From NCBI GenBank assembly GCA_937876095.1, contig CALFIE010000034.1:1-33355 (forward strand): 33,355 nt of DNA, in the 5' to 3' direction. How positions within the stretch are numbered: position 1 is the stretch's first letter; each line of letters opens with the position of its first letter. Of this stretch, positions 1-8,513 are shown one piece after another. The stretch comes from an uncultured Flavobacteriales bacterium (GTDB lineage Bacteria; Bacteroidota; Bacteroidia; Flavobacteriales; Weeksellaceae). Position numbers and translations under genes: made by a program. A model generated the notes under the pieces. That model saw only the letters and a program-made list of their open reading frames with translations. It made no database searches and had not been told where the DNA came from.

Positions 1-67
1 AAGTGTAAAAAGAAAAGTAACTTTTAGAACAGTAGATTTTCTATTAAATAAAACAAATTAGATACTT

Positions 68-3000
68 TTGAAAAAATTATTTATACTTTTGTTTCTGTCG
101 TTCTGTTTCACTATATCTTTCGCTCAACTCGATAGAGAACATTGGTTTGCACCTATGGTCGATCGTACTGGAAATCCAGAACCTCATCAATATTTGTATT
201 TTTCTACCAATCAAGTAACCCCTTTTTTGGTAACTATTTATAATAACAATACCGTCATTGGTACGGTAACCATCAGTAAAGGAAATCCTCAAAAATTTGC
301 AGTACCCAGAGATTTAATCATTACAGGCGTACAAACAGACCTCTTCAAACCTATTACCAAAGGTCTATATGTAAAAGCTGATCGTCCATTTTTTGCAAAT
401 TTGAGGTTTTCAGTTTATAATCACGCAGAAATCATTACTTCTAAAGGACTTGCTTCAAAAGGAAATAAATTCTATGCTGCAATGGCACCAATTTCGGTCC
501 AAAATCCTATTTTGAATTTTATGACCAGTGTATTGGCAACCGAAGACAATACACAAGTTACTGTTTCAGGTTACAATCCATTATTACAATTTTCAGATGG
601 ATTACCACACCCAACCATCAGTTTTACACTGAATAAAGGGCAATCTTATATCATAGATGGCAATGGAAGTATTGTTGCAAATTCAACAGGATTTATTGGT
701 GCAAAAATTGTTTCGGATAAACCTGTCGTGGTGACCAACGGAAATTTCAATGGACAATATGCAGGTAACTACCCTACCAGTTCAGATATTTTAATGGATC
801 AATCTTTACCAACTAATCAATTAGGGAGTGAATTCGCTTTGGTAAAAGGAAATGGTTCTATTGGTAGCAATATGGAAGGTGTTCTGGTTGTAGCTGCTGA
901 AGACAATACACAAATTTTTGTAAACAATGAAGCAACTCCAGTTGCTACCATCAATGAAGGTAAGTTTTTTTTAATCCCGGAAACAAAATACCAATTACAA
1001 GGGAGTGGTCACTATAATCTCTACATCAAAACCACTAAAAACGCATATGTTTACCAAATTTTAGCTGGAGATTCAGGTGCAAGTGTTGTTGCAACGGGTG
1101 GTTTTAATTTCATACCTGCACTTAACTGTTATTTACCAAAAGCCATAGATGAAATTGGGTTGATTAATGAAAATTACGTCTTTACAAACGGAAATCCAAC
1201 TGGTTTACTCAATATTCCTACCAAACTGAATATGATTACAGAAACTGGCGCAACTGTTTTGGTAAATGGAGTTGCACCACCTGCAACTACTGGTCCGTTC
1301 CCAATGACCGGAACTCCAAATTGGGTAACTTATGGTGTTCCAAATGTTACAGGAAATATCACCATTACTTCCACCAAAGCGATTACAGCAGGAATCAATG
1401 CAGGTAGTGATGCAATTGGTTACGGTGGTTTTTTTGCAGGATTTCCTACTTCTCCGTTTATCATAAAAACAAGTGGTGATTGTATCCCTGGAATTATCTT
1501 AGCTATAGATCCCAGTATTTATGAAACATATCAGTGGTATCTAGACGGTGTTGCAATTCCTGGTGCAACAAACTCAACGATCGCTCCAACTCAACCAGGT
1601 TATTATACTACTGCAGTAACTATTGGTAGTTGTCCTGCTCTTTATGCAGAAAAATACAAAGTGCTCAATTGTCTAAAAAATACTACCGCAAATTATGCAA
1701 TTTGTGGACCTATGGATATCACTCCTACTTTTACAAGTTCTACACAAATTCCCGTTCCTTCTACACTTACAATCACTACTTCACCAACCAAAGGTAGCAT
1801 CAGTATCAATCCAACAACTGGTGTGATTACTTATACGCCAAATGCAGGTGCAAGTGGAAATGACACATTTGTTTATCAATTTTGTGGGAATAATGTCGAT
1901 TTCCCAGATTGTGAATCTGTTACCGTTTCTATCCTAATAGGAACTTTGTCGGTTAACAATGCAACACTAAAATCTTGTAGTATAAATGGTCTTGGTACTT
2001 TTAATCTCACTTCAGCCAATGTTACTGCACAATCCCCTGTAAATATTAAATATTATCCAACTTTGTTGGATGCACAAAATGAAAATGCAGCCGCAGAAAT
2101 TTTGGTGCCAAATGCGTATGTTTCAGCTGCAGGTTCAGTGTTTGCAACAGTAAAAACAGCAGAAGGTTGCAAGCAAATTGCAGAAATATTTTTAGAACTT
2201 TTCCCAGTTGCTATAGTTGCAGATTACAACGGAGTGAATTGCGATGATAATTTTGATGGGATTATACCTGTAGATTTATCTAGCATTACTCCATTAATTT
2301 TACCAAATTTTGGCTATTTCAATGTAAAATATTACACCACATTGGCAGCTGCAACTGCAGGTGGTGCTGGAAATTTAGCTAACAATTGGTCATATACTAC
2401 CAATACCACAATTTACATACGAGTAGAATCTCCAGATGGTTGTCCTCCTGTAATCAAAGCGGTGCAATTTAATTTTGGGAACAAAGTTCCTTTACTTGCT
2501 AACACATCTCAGCAAGCAATTTGTGATGATGATATTGATGGAATAAAATCGGTAGATTTATCTACTTTTAGCAGTACATATACCAATGATCCTGCTGTAA
2601 CAATTACCTATTATAACACATTGGCAAATGCACAAACCAATACAAATGCTATTGCTTCCATAGTTACGGTAACCAACTCTCAGACTTTCTATTTAAGATT
2701 AGAAAAACTAGGATTTTGTCCAGAAATTGCACAAATAACGGTGAATATAAAAACAGGCAAAAAATCGACCACTTTATTTGACCAAATCATTTGTCAGAAT
2801 GTGAAAAATGCAGTTTTAGATGCAGGTTCAGGTTTTGATTCTTATCTTTGGAGCACAGGTGAAACAACAGCAAGTATTTCGGTAGGAGCAGGAAATTACT
2901 GGGTTGATTTAACTTTTAATGGCTGTGTTTTCAGACAATATGTAACTGTAACAGAAACTCCAATTCCAAAGATTACCGGGATTGATGTTAGTGAAACCGG

Positions 3001-3466
3001 AAATGTAACAATTACAGCTTCTGGTGGAACACCACCATATGAATATTCAATAGACAACGGAAATTGGCAATCATCACCTTTTTTTATAAATATTCCGAAA
3101 GGATTACATATGGCACATGTGAGAGATGTCAACAATTGTGAAATTGCAAGTAAAGAATTTATAATTTTTTCACTAATAAATGTAATTACTCCAAATGGAG
3201 ACGGAATAAATGATGTACTCAACTATTCAGATTTCTTAAGCAAAGAGGATGTTCTTTTCGAAATTTATGATCGATATGGTGCATTAGTTTTCATAGGCAA
3301 CAAAGAAAATAGATATATTTGGGATGGCACAATTCTAGGTCGTCCAGTTCCTACTGCAACTTACTGGTATATTTTAAACTGGAGGGAAGTTGGCGGAATT
3401 ACACATGTAAAATACAGTGGTTGGATTTTGGTAAAACACCGGAATAATAAATTCTATACCGACTAA
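68..3466 (+). CDS. Secreted T9SS type B adhesin-like protein with IgGFc-binding-like N-terminal region
   Basis: A 1132-residue secreted protein. Residues 1-20 form a Sec signal peptide (MKKLFILL..., cleavage after SFA). Residues about 20-480 are rich in beta strands and resemble the IgGFc-binding N-terminal family found in many flavobacterial adhesins. An Ig/cadherin-like module follows at about 545-620. Three repeats of about 90 residues start near 637, 725 and 819, two of them with C-D-D-x-x-D-G-I and V-D-L-S. A SprB-like repeat (A-S-G-G-T-P-P-Y-E-Y-S) lies near 983. The last ~95 residues, from N-V-I-T-P-N-G-D-G-I-N-D, are the gliding-motility-associated C-terminal (type B) sorting domain, so export by the type IX system is expected. 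The start is TTG: an in-frame stop at 59-61 leaves no ATG, and the signal peptide begins exactly at the TTG. The ligand is unknown. Confidence 0.88.
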   Translation: MKKLFILLFLSFCFTISFAQLDREHWFAPMVDRTGNPEPHQYLYFSTNQVTPFLVTIYNNNTVIGTVTISKGNPQKFAVPRDLIITGVQTDLFKPITKGLYVKADRPFFANLRFSVYNHAEIITSKGLASKGNKFYAAMAPISVQNPILNFMTSVLATEDNTQVTVSGYNPLLQFSDGLPHPTISFTLNKGQSYIIDGNGSIVANSTGFIGAKIVSDKPVVVTNGNFNGQYAGNYPTSSDILMDQSLPTNQLGSEFALVKGNGSIGSNMEGVLVVAAEDNTQIFVNNEATPVATINEGKFFLIPETKYQLQGSGHYNLYIKTTKNAYVYQILAGDSGASVVATGGFNFIPALNCYLPKAIDEIGLINENYVFTNGNPTGLLNIPTKLNMITETGATVLVNGVAPPATTGPFPMTGTPNWVTYGVPNVTGNITITSTKAITAGINAGSDAIGYGGFFAGFPTSPFIIKTSGDCIPGIILAIDPSIYETYQWYLDGVAIPGATNSTIAPTQPGYYTTAVTIGSCPALYAEKYKVLNCLKNTTANYAICGPMDITPTFTSSTQIPVPSTLTITTSPTKGSISINPTTGVITYTPNAGASGNDTFVYQFCGNNVDFPDCESVTVSILIGTLSVNNATLKSCSINGLGTFNLTSANVTAQSPVNIKYYPTLLDAQNENAAAEILVPNAYVSAAGSVFATVKTAEGCKQIAEIFLELFPVAIVADYNGVNCDDNFDGIIPVDLSSITPLILPNFGYFNVKYYTTLAAATAGGAGNLANNWSYTTNTTIYIRVESPDGCPPVIKAVQFNFGNKVPLLANTSQQAICDDDIDGIKSVDLSTFSSTYTNDPAVTITYYNTLANAQTNTNAIASIVTVTNSQTFYLRLEKLGFCPEIAQITVNIKTGKKSTTLFDQIICQNVKNAVLDAGSGFDSYLWSTGETTASISVGAGNYWVDLTFNGCVFRQYVTVTETPIPKITGIDVSETGNVTITASGGTPPYEYSIDNGNWQSSPFFINIPKGLHMAHVRDVNNCEIASKEFIIFSLINVITPNGDGINDVLNYSDFLSKEDVLFEIYDRYGALVFIGNKENRYIWDGTILGRPVPTATYWYILNWREVGGITHVKYSGWILVKHRNNKFYTD

Positions 3467-3490
3467 ATAATTTTTAAATTCAAAATTATT
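3466..3490 (+). terminator. Weak AT-only hairpin after the adhesin gene
   Basis: AATAATTTT and AAAATTATT form a 9-bp stem with a 7-base loop, beginning at the adhesin stop codon. There is no GC pair and no T-run after it, so it is a doubtful terminator. Confidence 0.25.
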
Positions 3491-3656
3491 ATTCATCTCT
3501 ATTAAGACTTGAAAGTTCTGCTTTTACTTTTCTCTTTTAACATTAGTTAAAATTCAGATGCTATTTATAACTAATCTTAACATTTTTAGGTGATTATTTA
3601 ACCTAACTTTAACCTCGATTTGTAATCAAAACTTCATAAACAGAGTAAAAACTCAC

Positions 3657-3664
3657 TATTTTTG
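3657..3664 (+). promoter_or_regulatory. TAnnTTTG -7 box before the 3675 gene
   Basis: TATTTTTG matches the Bacteroidetes sigma-A -7 consensus TAnnTTTG and lies 10 bases before the ATG at 3675. No clear TTG -33 element is seen at the usual 17-23 base spacing. Confidence 0.5.
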
Positions 3665-3674
3665 CCATCTACTT

Positions 3675-4466
3675 ATGAAAAAAACAATTCTATTTGTGTT
3701 ACTTATTACTGGATTGATGTTTAGTGCACAAACATATTCGGGAACCGTATTTATGAGAGATAACTCCAACTTGTATCTTAACCAAATATATGTAACCAAT
3801 CTTACTACCCAAAAAACAGTATTATCCGATAAAAACGGAAGTTTCAAAATAGACGCAAAATTGGGTGACCAAATTAGGTTTACTTCTATTGTAACAGAAA
3901 GAAAAGATATTACACCTACCAAAGAAATGCTTGAAAATAGCAATACATATATAGAATTAAAGGTAGCATATTACGAAATCCAAGAAATTGTACTAAGTAA
4001 TTTTAAAGCAACAGGAAATCTACGTAAAGATGTTAATTCTCTAAAATCAGCAGAAAAAGTACTTGCCTTGCAAAAAATGATTGGTTTACCTGTACCAAAA
4101 GGTGATGGAACCTCGCCGCAATTACCAGTTGCCACTTTTTCAGGAGGTGGACTCACTTTCAGTTTAGAGAGCATATATGATATCTTATCTGGTGATAGAA
4201 AACGAAAAGAACGAGCTTATAGCTTTGAAAAAATGAATATTTCCATCAATAATATCAAAAATTATTTTGGGGATGAGTATTTCGAAAAAATAAAAATTCC
4301 TAAAAATTTAGTCACCAATTTCTTACAATTTGTGTACAGTTCAGATAATATTACCAACTATTTGAATGCAAATAATTACGAAGCAATCAATTTCTATATT
4401 GAAAAATATCTTCCTATTTATCAAAAAAGATTAAGAAATTCCCATCTTGCTGACGCACTGAAATAA
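3675..4466 (+). CDS. Secreted protein with N-terminal carboxypeptidase-regulatory-like domain
   Basis: 263 residues. Residues 1-18 are a signal peptide ending in F-S-A-Q. Residues about 20-95 have the pattern of a CarboxypepD_reg-like beta-sandwich: an early S-G-T-V-F, then L-S-D-K-N-G-S-F-K-I and G-D-Q-I-R-F, which is typical of TonB-associated and other surface proteins of Bacteroidetes. The remaining ~165 residues, with many Lys, Asn and Tyr and a short Gly-rich A-T-F-S-G-G-G stretch near residue 155, match no family I recognise. It is expected to sit in the periplasm or at the inner face of the outer membrane. It stands alone, with its own TAnnTTTG box and 268 bases before the next gene. 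No enzymatic residues are evident. Confidence 0.75.
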   Translation: MKKTILFVLLITGLMFSAQTYSGTVFMRDNSNLYLNQIYVTNLTTQKTVLSDKNGSFKIDAKLGDQIRFTSIVTERKDITPTKEMLENSNTYIELKVAYYEIQEIVLSNFKATGNLRKDVNSLKSAEKVLALQKMIGLPVPKGDGTSPQLPVATFSGGGLTFSLESIYDILSGDRKRKERAYSFEKMNISINNIKNYFGDEYFEKIKIPKNLVTNFLQFVYSSDNITNYLNANNYEAINFYIEKYLPIYQKRLRNSHLADALK

Positions 4467-4533
4467 ACGGAAAACATCAAATCTATTCCTTTCCTAATTA
4501 ATTTAAATGCAATAAATACAATTTTTTCAAAAA

Positions 4534-4553
4534 AAATATTATTAATAATATTT
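4534..4553. repeat. Perfect 20-bp AT-only palindrome
   Basis: Ten bases (AAATATTATT) are followed directly by their exact reverse complement. It lies in the gap 4467-4734, about 180 bases before the next start codon. It could be an operator or chance in AT-rich DNA. The rest of the gap is AT-rich with no gene. Confidence 0.4.
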
Positions 4554-4711
4554 CAATATTTGTAAAAAATAATTGCTATTTTTCATTTATTTTAATTAAA
4601 TTCGAAATTTATAAAATTTAATTCCTTAAAAAGTAGAATCAAAAATTGATCACTGAAAAAAATAATAAATAATAACTTAAGAGAATAAAAATTTTTTTTT
4701 AAAATTTTTAA

Positions 4712-4719
4712 TACATTTG
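4712..4719 (+). promoter_or_regulatory. TAnnTTTG -7 box before the 4735 gene
   Basis: TACATTTG matches the consensus exactly and ends 15 bases before the ATG at 4735. It also contains the in-frame TTG at 4717 that could be mistaken for a start codon; the box argues for the downstream ATG. Confidence 0.55.
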
Positions 4720-4734
4720 TCTAAATTTTCCAAT

Positions 4735-5613
4735 ATGAAAAAAATTATATTAATAATCTGTACGCTCTTTGTATGTAGTTTTTCAGCACAAATGAAAAAC
4801 AAAGATTATAGTAAAATAATGAAGAGTACAAGTATCTATGAATTAGATGCTTTTCTAAAAGACGCTCATCCTGAAGATCCACGTAGAACTATCTTGAAAC
4901 CAAGATTAATAGTTTTAATTAAGGAATATATGAAAAACGCGCATCCTGCAGATCCTAGAATAAAAGAACTACAAGAAAAATTAGTTTTACTTAGTACTAG
5001 ACCAAATACCAAAATTAGCTATGAGGAAATGGAAGCTAATATTAAGAAAAAACAAATTGAAAAATATAAAGCAGAATTAATTAAATTAAATCAGCAAATT
5101 GCATCTGGAGGAACACCTGAACAAGTTCAAACCACCAATATAGATTCAAATAATGAGAATTCTATAGATACAGAAACCAAAACTTCTGTTGCTACAACAC
5201 CTACTTATACTACTCAGTCTCAACCAAAAAAAGTTTCTGGTACAAGTGTTGGTTCTATGACTTCTAATAAGAAAAATTCTGAAGCAGAAGAGTACAAAGC
5301 TCTAATGAATGTTTCTTCTGCTGAACACAAAAACAAAACCGTAAAACTTTTGAATACTTTGTTTGATAATGACCCAAATAGCAAAGAATGTATTGTGATG
5401 ATACAAAACAAATCAGATTGTGACATCATAGTAAGAATTACCGGTAGCAAACCAGAAAACAGCTATAAATTGCCAGTTCCTGCACACAATGAAAATTCGA
5501 TAGTAGTAGCAAAAGGAGATTATAATTTATCTAGCGTTGTTTGCGGTTCACAATATGTTTCTAAAAAATCAATTCAAAAAGCTATTATGGTTGCGCTCGG
5601 TAGTGGAAAATAA
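4735..5613 (+). CDS. Secreted protein with C-terminal DUF6759-like domain
   Basis: 292 residues from the ATG at 4735. An in-frame TTG at 4717 would add six residues ahead of a perfect signal peptide (MKKIILII...FSAQ) and lies in the promoter box, so the ATG is preferred. Residues about 25-80 hold two similar segments with A-H-P-E-D-P-R and A-H-P-A-D-P-R, about 23 residues apart. A Lys/Glu-rich helix (about 85-120) and a Ser/Thr/Asn-rich linker (about 125-185) follow. The last ~100 residues carry the domain shared with the proteins at 6348 and 19212: N-K-S-D-C-D-I-I-V-R-I, then K-G-D-Y-N-L-S-S-V-V-C. I believe this is DUF6759, a family of unknown function seen in Chryseobacterium and relatives; the name is from memory. 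Confidence 0.75.
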   Translation: MKKIILIICTLFVCSFSAQMKNKDYSKIMKSTSIYELDAFLKDAHPEDPRRTILKPRLIVLIKEYMKNAHPADPRIKELQEKLVLLSTRPNTKISYEEMEANIKKKQIEKYKAELIKLNQQIASGGTPEQVQTTNIDSNNENSIDTETKTSVATTPTYTTQSQPKKVSGTSVGSMTSNKKNSEAEEYKALMNVSSAEHKNKTVKLLNTLFDNDPNSKECIVMIQNKSDCDIIVRITGSKPENSYKLPVPAHNENSIVVAKGDYNLSSVVCGSQYVSKKSIQKAIMVALGSGK

Positions 5614-5645
5614 GATTCTATAAAAAAAGAATCAGAGAAAAAAGA

Positions 5646-6326
5646 ATGGGGAAAAATAAAATGAGGAGGTTTGCTGAAAACAAAATTTTAGCAAATGTAA
5701 TACAACCTACAAGAGAAGAAGCAATCAATGGAACGTTTTCACTAAAAGGAAATTGGCGAAAAGAAATATTTAAGAATGATAACCCTATTGTACTAGAATT
5801 AGGTTGCGGAAAAGGCGAATATACAGTTGGTTTAGGAAAAGCATTCCCAGATAAAAATTTTATAGGAGTTGACATAAAAGGTGCAAGGTTTTGGTTCGGT
5901 GCCAAAGAAGCATCCGAAGAAAATCTTCAAAACATTGCATTCTTAAGAACGCAAATTGAGCTAATCAATCATTTTTTTGAAGAAAACGAAGTAGATGAAA
6001 TTTGGATTACATTTCCAGATCCACAAATAAAATATAAAAGATCTAAACACCGGTTAACACATCCTGATTTTTTAGATCGATATAGACAAATATTGAAAAA
6101 AAATGGAATTATTCATCTGAAAACAGATTCAGAATTTTTGCATGGTTATACTTTAGGACTGTTGCAAGGATTGGGAGAAAAAATTATTACAGCGCATCAT
6201 GATATCTATGGTTCACCTGAATATGATCCAAATACTGAATTTCTAAGAGAAATAAAAACATATTACGAAGAGTATTTTCAAGCAAAAGGAAAATCCATTT
6301 CTTACTTGAAGTTTACATTAAAATAA
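5646..6326 (+). CDS. trmB: tRNA (guanine-N7-)-methyltransferase
   Basis: 226 residues, the normal length for bacterial TrmB, which makes m7G46 in the variable loop of tRNA using S-adenosylmethionine in the cytosol. The SAM-binding motif E-L-G-C-G-K-G-E is at residues 51-58. The family signature appears as F-P-D-P-Q-I-K-Y-K-R-S-K-H-R-L near residue 122, followed by L-K-T-D-S near 155. The ATG at 5646 fits the family N-terminus (M-G-K-N-K-x-R-R-F-A). It is 32 bases after the preceding secreted-protein gene and 21 bases before a second gene with the same C-terminal domain, so the three may be co-transcribed although the functions look unrelated. Confidence 0.93.
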   Translation: MGKNKMRRFAENKILANVIQPTREEAINGTFSLKGNWRKEIFKNDNPIVLELGCGKGEYTVGLGKAFPDKNFIGVDIKGARFWFGAKEASEENLQNIAFLRTQIELINHFFEENEVDEIWITFPDPQIKYKRSKHRLTHPDFLDRYRQILKKNGIIHLKTDSEFLHGYTLGLLQGLGEKIITAHHDIYGSPEYDPNTEFLREIKTYYEEYFQAKGKSISYLKFTLK

Positions 6327-6347
6327 TTATTAATAAAAAAATTATAC

Positions 6348-7097
6348 TTGATTAAAAAACTACTATTCACAAGCATTGGAGCATTACTTTGTGTACAATG
6401 CAGTATCATTGAAAAACCAAAAAGTTCTAATGAAATTTCAACTGCAAGTCCAATTACCAATAAAACCACCTCCATTGAAAATAAAGGTGGATTTACGACT
6501 CCTACAAAAAAACAAAACACCTCTATTCTAGGTAAAGAAACAAGTAAACCAATCGTTAACAAAGACGCATTTAATACCACAAAAAAAGGAGAAATTGCGA
6601 ACTTGAGTGTGAATAAACCACCAATCACACAAACTCAACAAACAATCGCGAAACCTACAGATATTGCTGTTAACAAAACTTCCACTATCGACGAAAGCAC
6701 TGAATACGCAAAATTAATGAATGAAACTGGCAAGGATCGGAATCAGAAAACAGAAAAATTGCTTAATCAGTTGTTTGACAATGATATCAACAATAAAGAT
6801 GCGATTTTATTAGTTCAAAATAAATCAGATTGTAATATGATATTACGAATTCAGGGGAAGAACCTCTATAATTTGGCAATTCCTTCTCATGGAGAGAACT
6901 CTCTGGTTATTAAAAAAGGGGACTATAATCTCACAAGCAACATCTGTAATTCAAAATATTTTTCTACGAAAAGTATTAATAAGAACCTCATGATAACTCT
7001 TAAGTATCCGGTCGCAAAACAATCTTCTAGTAAAGAAACTCTACCAATTTCTACCAAAAAAAAAGAAACTCCTAGGAAAAAAAAAGCTACTAAATAA
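6348..7097 (+). CDS. Lipoprotein with C-terminal DUF6759-like domain
   Basis: 249 residues. The signal sequence ends in L-L-C-V-Q-C, so Cys18 is the likely lipidated residue. The start is TTG at 6348: there is no ATG near, and the Lys-Lys-hydrophobic signal starts right after it. Residues about 25-115 are a low-complexity Thr/Asn/Lys/Pro linker. Residues about 120-225 hold the shared domain: E-Y-A-K-L-M-N, L-F-D-N-D, N-K-S-D-C-N-M-I-L-R-I, K-G-D-Y-N-L-T-S-N-I-C. The tail is strongly basic (K-K-K-E-T-P-R-K-K-K). It lies 21 bases after trmB. Function unknown. It shares most with the protein at 4735, suggesting a local duplication in which trmB sits between the copies. Confidence 0.75.
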   Translation: MIKKLLFTSIGALLCVQCSIIEKPKSSNEISTASPITNKTTSIENKGGFTTPTKKQNTSILGKETSKPIVNKDAFNTTKKGEIANLSVNKPPITQTQQTIAKPTDIAVNKTSTIDESTEYAKLMNETGKDRNQKTEKLLNQLFDNDINNKDAILLVQNKSDCNMILRIQGKNLYNLAIPSHGENSLVIKKGDYNLTSNICNSKYFSTKSINKNLMITLKYPVAKQSSSKETLPISTKKKETPRKKKATK

Positions 7098-7111
7098 TAC
7101 GAATCTTATAC

Positions 7112-7155
7112 AAAAAAACTCGGCTTTCCAATTTTTTGGAAAGCCGAGTTTTTTT
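7112..7155. terminator. Strong bidirectional terminator between the 6348 gene and rpsB
   Basis: A stem of about 17 bp including ACTCGGCTTTCCA and its complement (7114-7130 with 7137-7153) has a 6-base loop. It is flanked by an A-run on one side and a T-run on the other, so it can stop transcription from the plus-strand lipoprotein gene and from minus-strand rpsB. Confidence 0.92.
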
Positions 7156-7177
7156 ATTAATAAATATGCGTTAAGTT

Positions 7178-7939
7178 TTAGTTTTCATCGAAATCTGCAT
7201 CAACTTCTACAGAAACTTTTTCGCCTTCTTCTTTAGATTTTTCTTTATCTGCCTTTCTTTGAGATTGTCCTTCTTTCACCGCATCAGATACTACACTTAG
7301 TAGCATATCGATTGATTTAGAAGCATCATCGTTCCCTGGAATTACAAAATCCACTTTTCTTGGGTCAGAATTGGTATCTACAATACCAAAAACAGGAATT
7401 CCTAATTTTTTAGCCTCAGTAACTGCAATATGCTCTCTGATGATGTCTACTACAAAAACTGCAGAAGGCAATCTAACCATATCAGCAATTGATCCTAAGT
7501 TCTTCTCAAGATTAGCTCTTTGTCTATCAACTTGAAGTCTTTCTTTTTTAGATAAAGTTTCGAAAGTACCATCTTTCTTCATTTTATCAATAGAATTCAT
7601 TTTTTTCACTGCTTTTCTGATGGTTACGAAGTTGGTTAACATTCCACCTGGCCATCTTTCAGTGATATAAGGCATATTAAGTTCAGATGCATGCTTTGCA
7701 ACAATTTCTTTCGCTTGTTTTTTAGTCGCTACGAATAGAACTTTTTTGCCAGCAGAAGTAATTTTTTCGAGTGCACTACATGCTTCGTCTAATTTTACTG
7801 CTGTTTTATGTAAATCAATTATGTGAATACCATTTTTTTCCATAAAAATGTATGGAGCCATGTTCGGATTCCACTTTCTAGTCATGTGACCGAAGTGTAC
7901 ACCTGCCTCTAAAAGGTCTTTTACATTTGCTTTTGCCAT
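7178..7939 (-). CDS. rpsB: 30S ribosomal protein S2
   Basis: 253 residues, within the usual S2 range. The family signatures are clear: L-L-E-A-G-V-H-F-G-H near the start, W-N-P-N-M-A-P-Y-I-F, E-R-W-P-G-G-M-L-T-N-F near residue 90, and I-P-V-F-G-I-V-D-T-N-S-D-P near residue 180. The last ~35 residues form a Lys/Glu-rich tail common in Bacteroidetes S2. It assembles late into the 30S subunit, where it helps dock S1. It is the last gene of rplM-rpsI-rpsB and is followed at once by a strong terminator. The usual partner tsf (EF-Ts) is not downstream in this window. Confidence 0.97.
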   Translation of the reverse strand: MAKANVKDLLEAGVHFGHMTRKWNPNMAPYIFMEKNGIHIIDLHKTAVKLDEACSALEKITSAGKKVLFVATKKQAKEIVAKHASELNMPYITERWPGGMLTNFVTIRKAVKKMNSIDKMKKDGTFETLSKKERLQVDRQRANLEKNLGSIADMVRLPSAVFVVDIIREHIAVTEAKKLGIPVFGIVDTNSDPRKVDFVIPGNDDASKSIDMLLSVVSDAVKEGQSQRKADKEKSKEEGEKVSVEVDADFDEN

Positions 7940-8041
7940 GTCTTTTTTGTTTTTAGTTTACGTTCCGCTTTTTATGCAATCAACAATTTCTATAGATGGG
8001 AGAAATGTTTGGGTGCTAAACTAAACGGGCAATTTTTTGAT

Positions 8042-8113
8042 TAGATAATAGATTTTAGATAATAGACATAAGACCAAGAAAATTGAAATCTGAAGTCTGA
8101 AATCTGAAATCCC
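8042..8113. repeat. Low-complexity quasi-tandem repeat between rpsI and rpsB
   Basis: The 182-base gap between rpsB and rpsI contains degenerate short repeats: TAGATAATAGATTTTAGATAATAGA followed by several copies of (T)CTGAAAT and variants, with period about 7. No gene is visible. Similar intergenic elements are familiar from flavobacterial genomes (from memory). Confidence 0.6.
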
Positions 8114-8121
8114 ATAAATTT

Positions 8122-8508
8122 TTAACGTTTAGAGAATTGGAATCTCTTTCTTGCTTTTTTCTGTCCTGGTTTTTTTCTTTCAACCATTCTAGCATCTCTA
8201 GTAAGCAAACCATGAGGTTTTAGCAACAATCTAAACTCTTCGTTAATTGCACACAAAGCTCTAGAAACACCTAATCTGATTGCTTCAGCTTGACCAGTAT
8301 TTCCACCACCGAACACATTCACGGTAACGTCATATTGACCAACAGTTTCTGTTAGCAAAAATGGTTGATTTACTTTGTAAACCAATACATCTGTAGAAAA
8401 ATAATCATTTGCGTCTTTTTTGTTTACGGTAATTTTACCAGAACCTGGTTTTACGTAAACTCTAGCCACAGAAGTTTTTCTTCTTCCTATTTTATGAACT
8501 GTAGACAT
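8122..8508 (-). CDS. rpsI: 30S ribosomal protein S9
   Basis: 128 residues, normal length. It has the S9 N-terminus (G-R-R-K-T-S-V-A-R-V), the central G-G-G-N-T-G-Q-A-E-A-I-R-L-G-V-S-R-A-L motif, and the basic C-terminal tail (K-K-P-G-Q-K-K-A-R-K-R-F-Q-F-S-K-R), whose last residues contact P-site tRNA in the 30S subunit. It begins 5 bases after the rplM stop codon, the classic L13-S9 pair, so the two are surely co-transcribed and probably translationally coupled. Confidence 0.97.
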   Translation of the reverse strand: MSTVHKIGRRKTSVARVYVKPGSGKITVNKKDANDYFSTDVLVYKVNQPFLLTETVGQYDVTVNVFGGGNTGQAEAIRLGVSRALCAINEEFRLLLKPHGLLTRDARMVERKKPGQKKARKRFQFSKR

Positions 8509-8513
8509 AGTAT

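Noticed and set aside
63..70. TACTTTTG as promoter of the adhesin gene
   Set aside because: It matches TAnnTTTG, but the TTG start codon is inside it, so a transcript from here could not include the start. A second match at 84-91 is inside the signal peptide codons.
4717..4734. TTG at 4717 as start of the secreted-protein gene
   Set aside because: It lies in the promoter box, and the signal peptide begins exactly at the ATG at 4735.
5614..5633. GATTCT/AGAATC hairpin after the 4735 gene as a terminator
   Set aside because: Only six pairs, an A-rich loop and no T-run; trmB follows closely and is probably co-transcribed.
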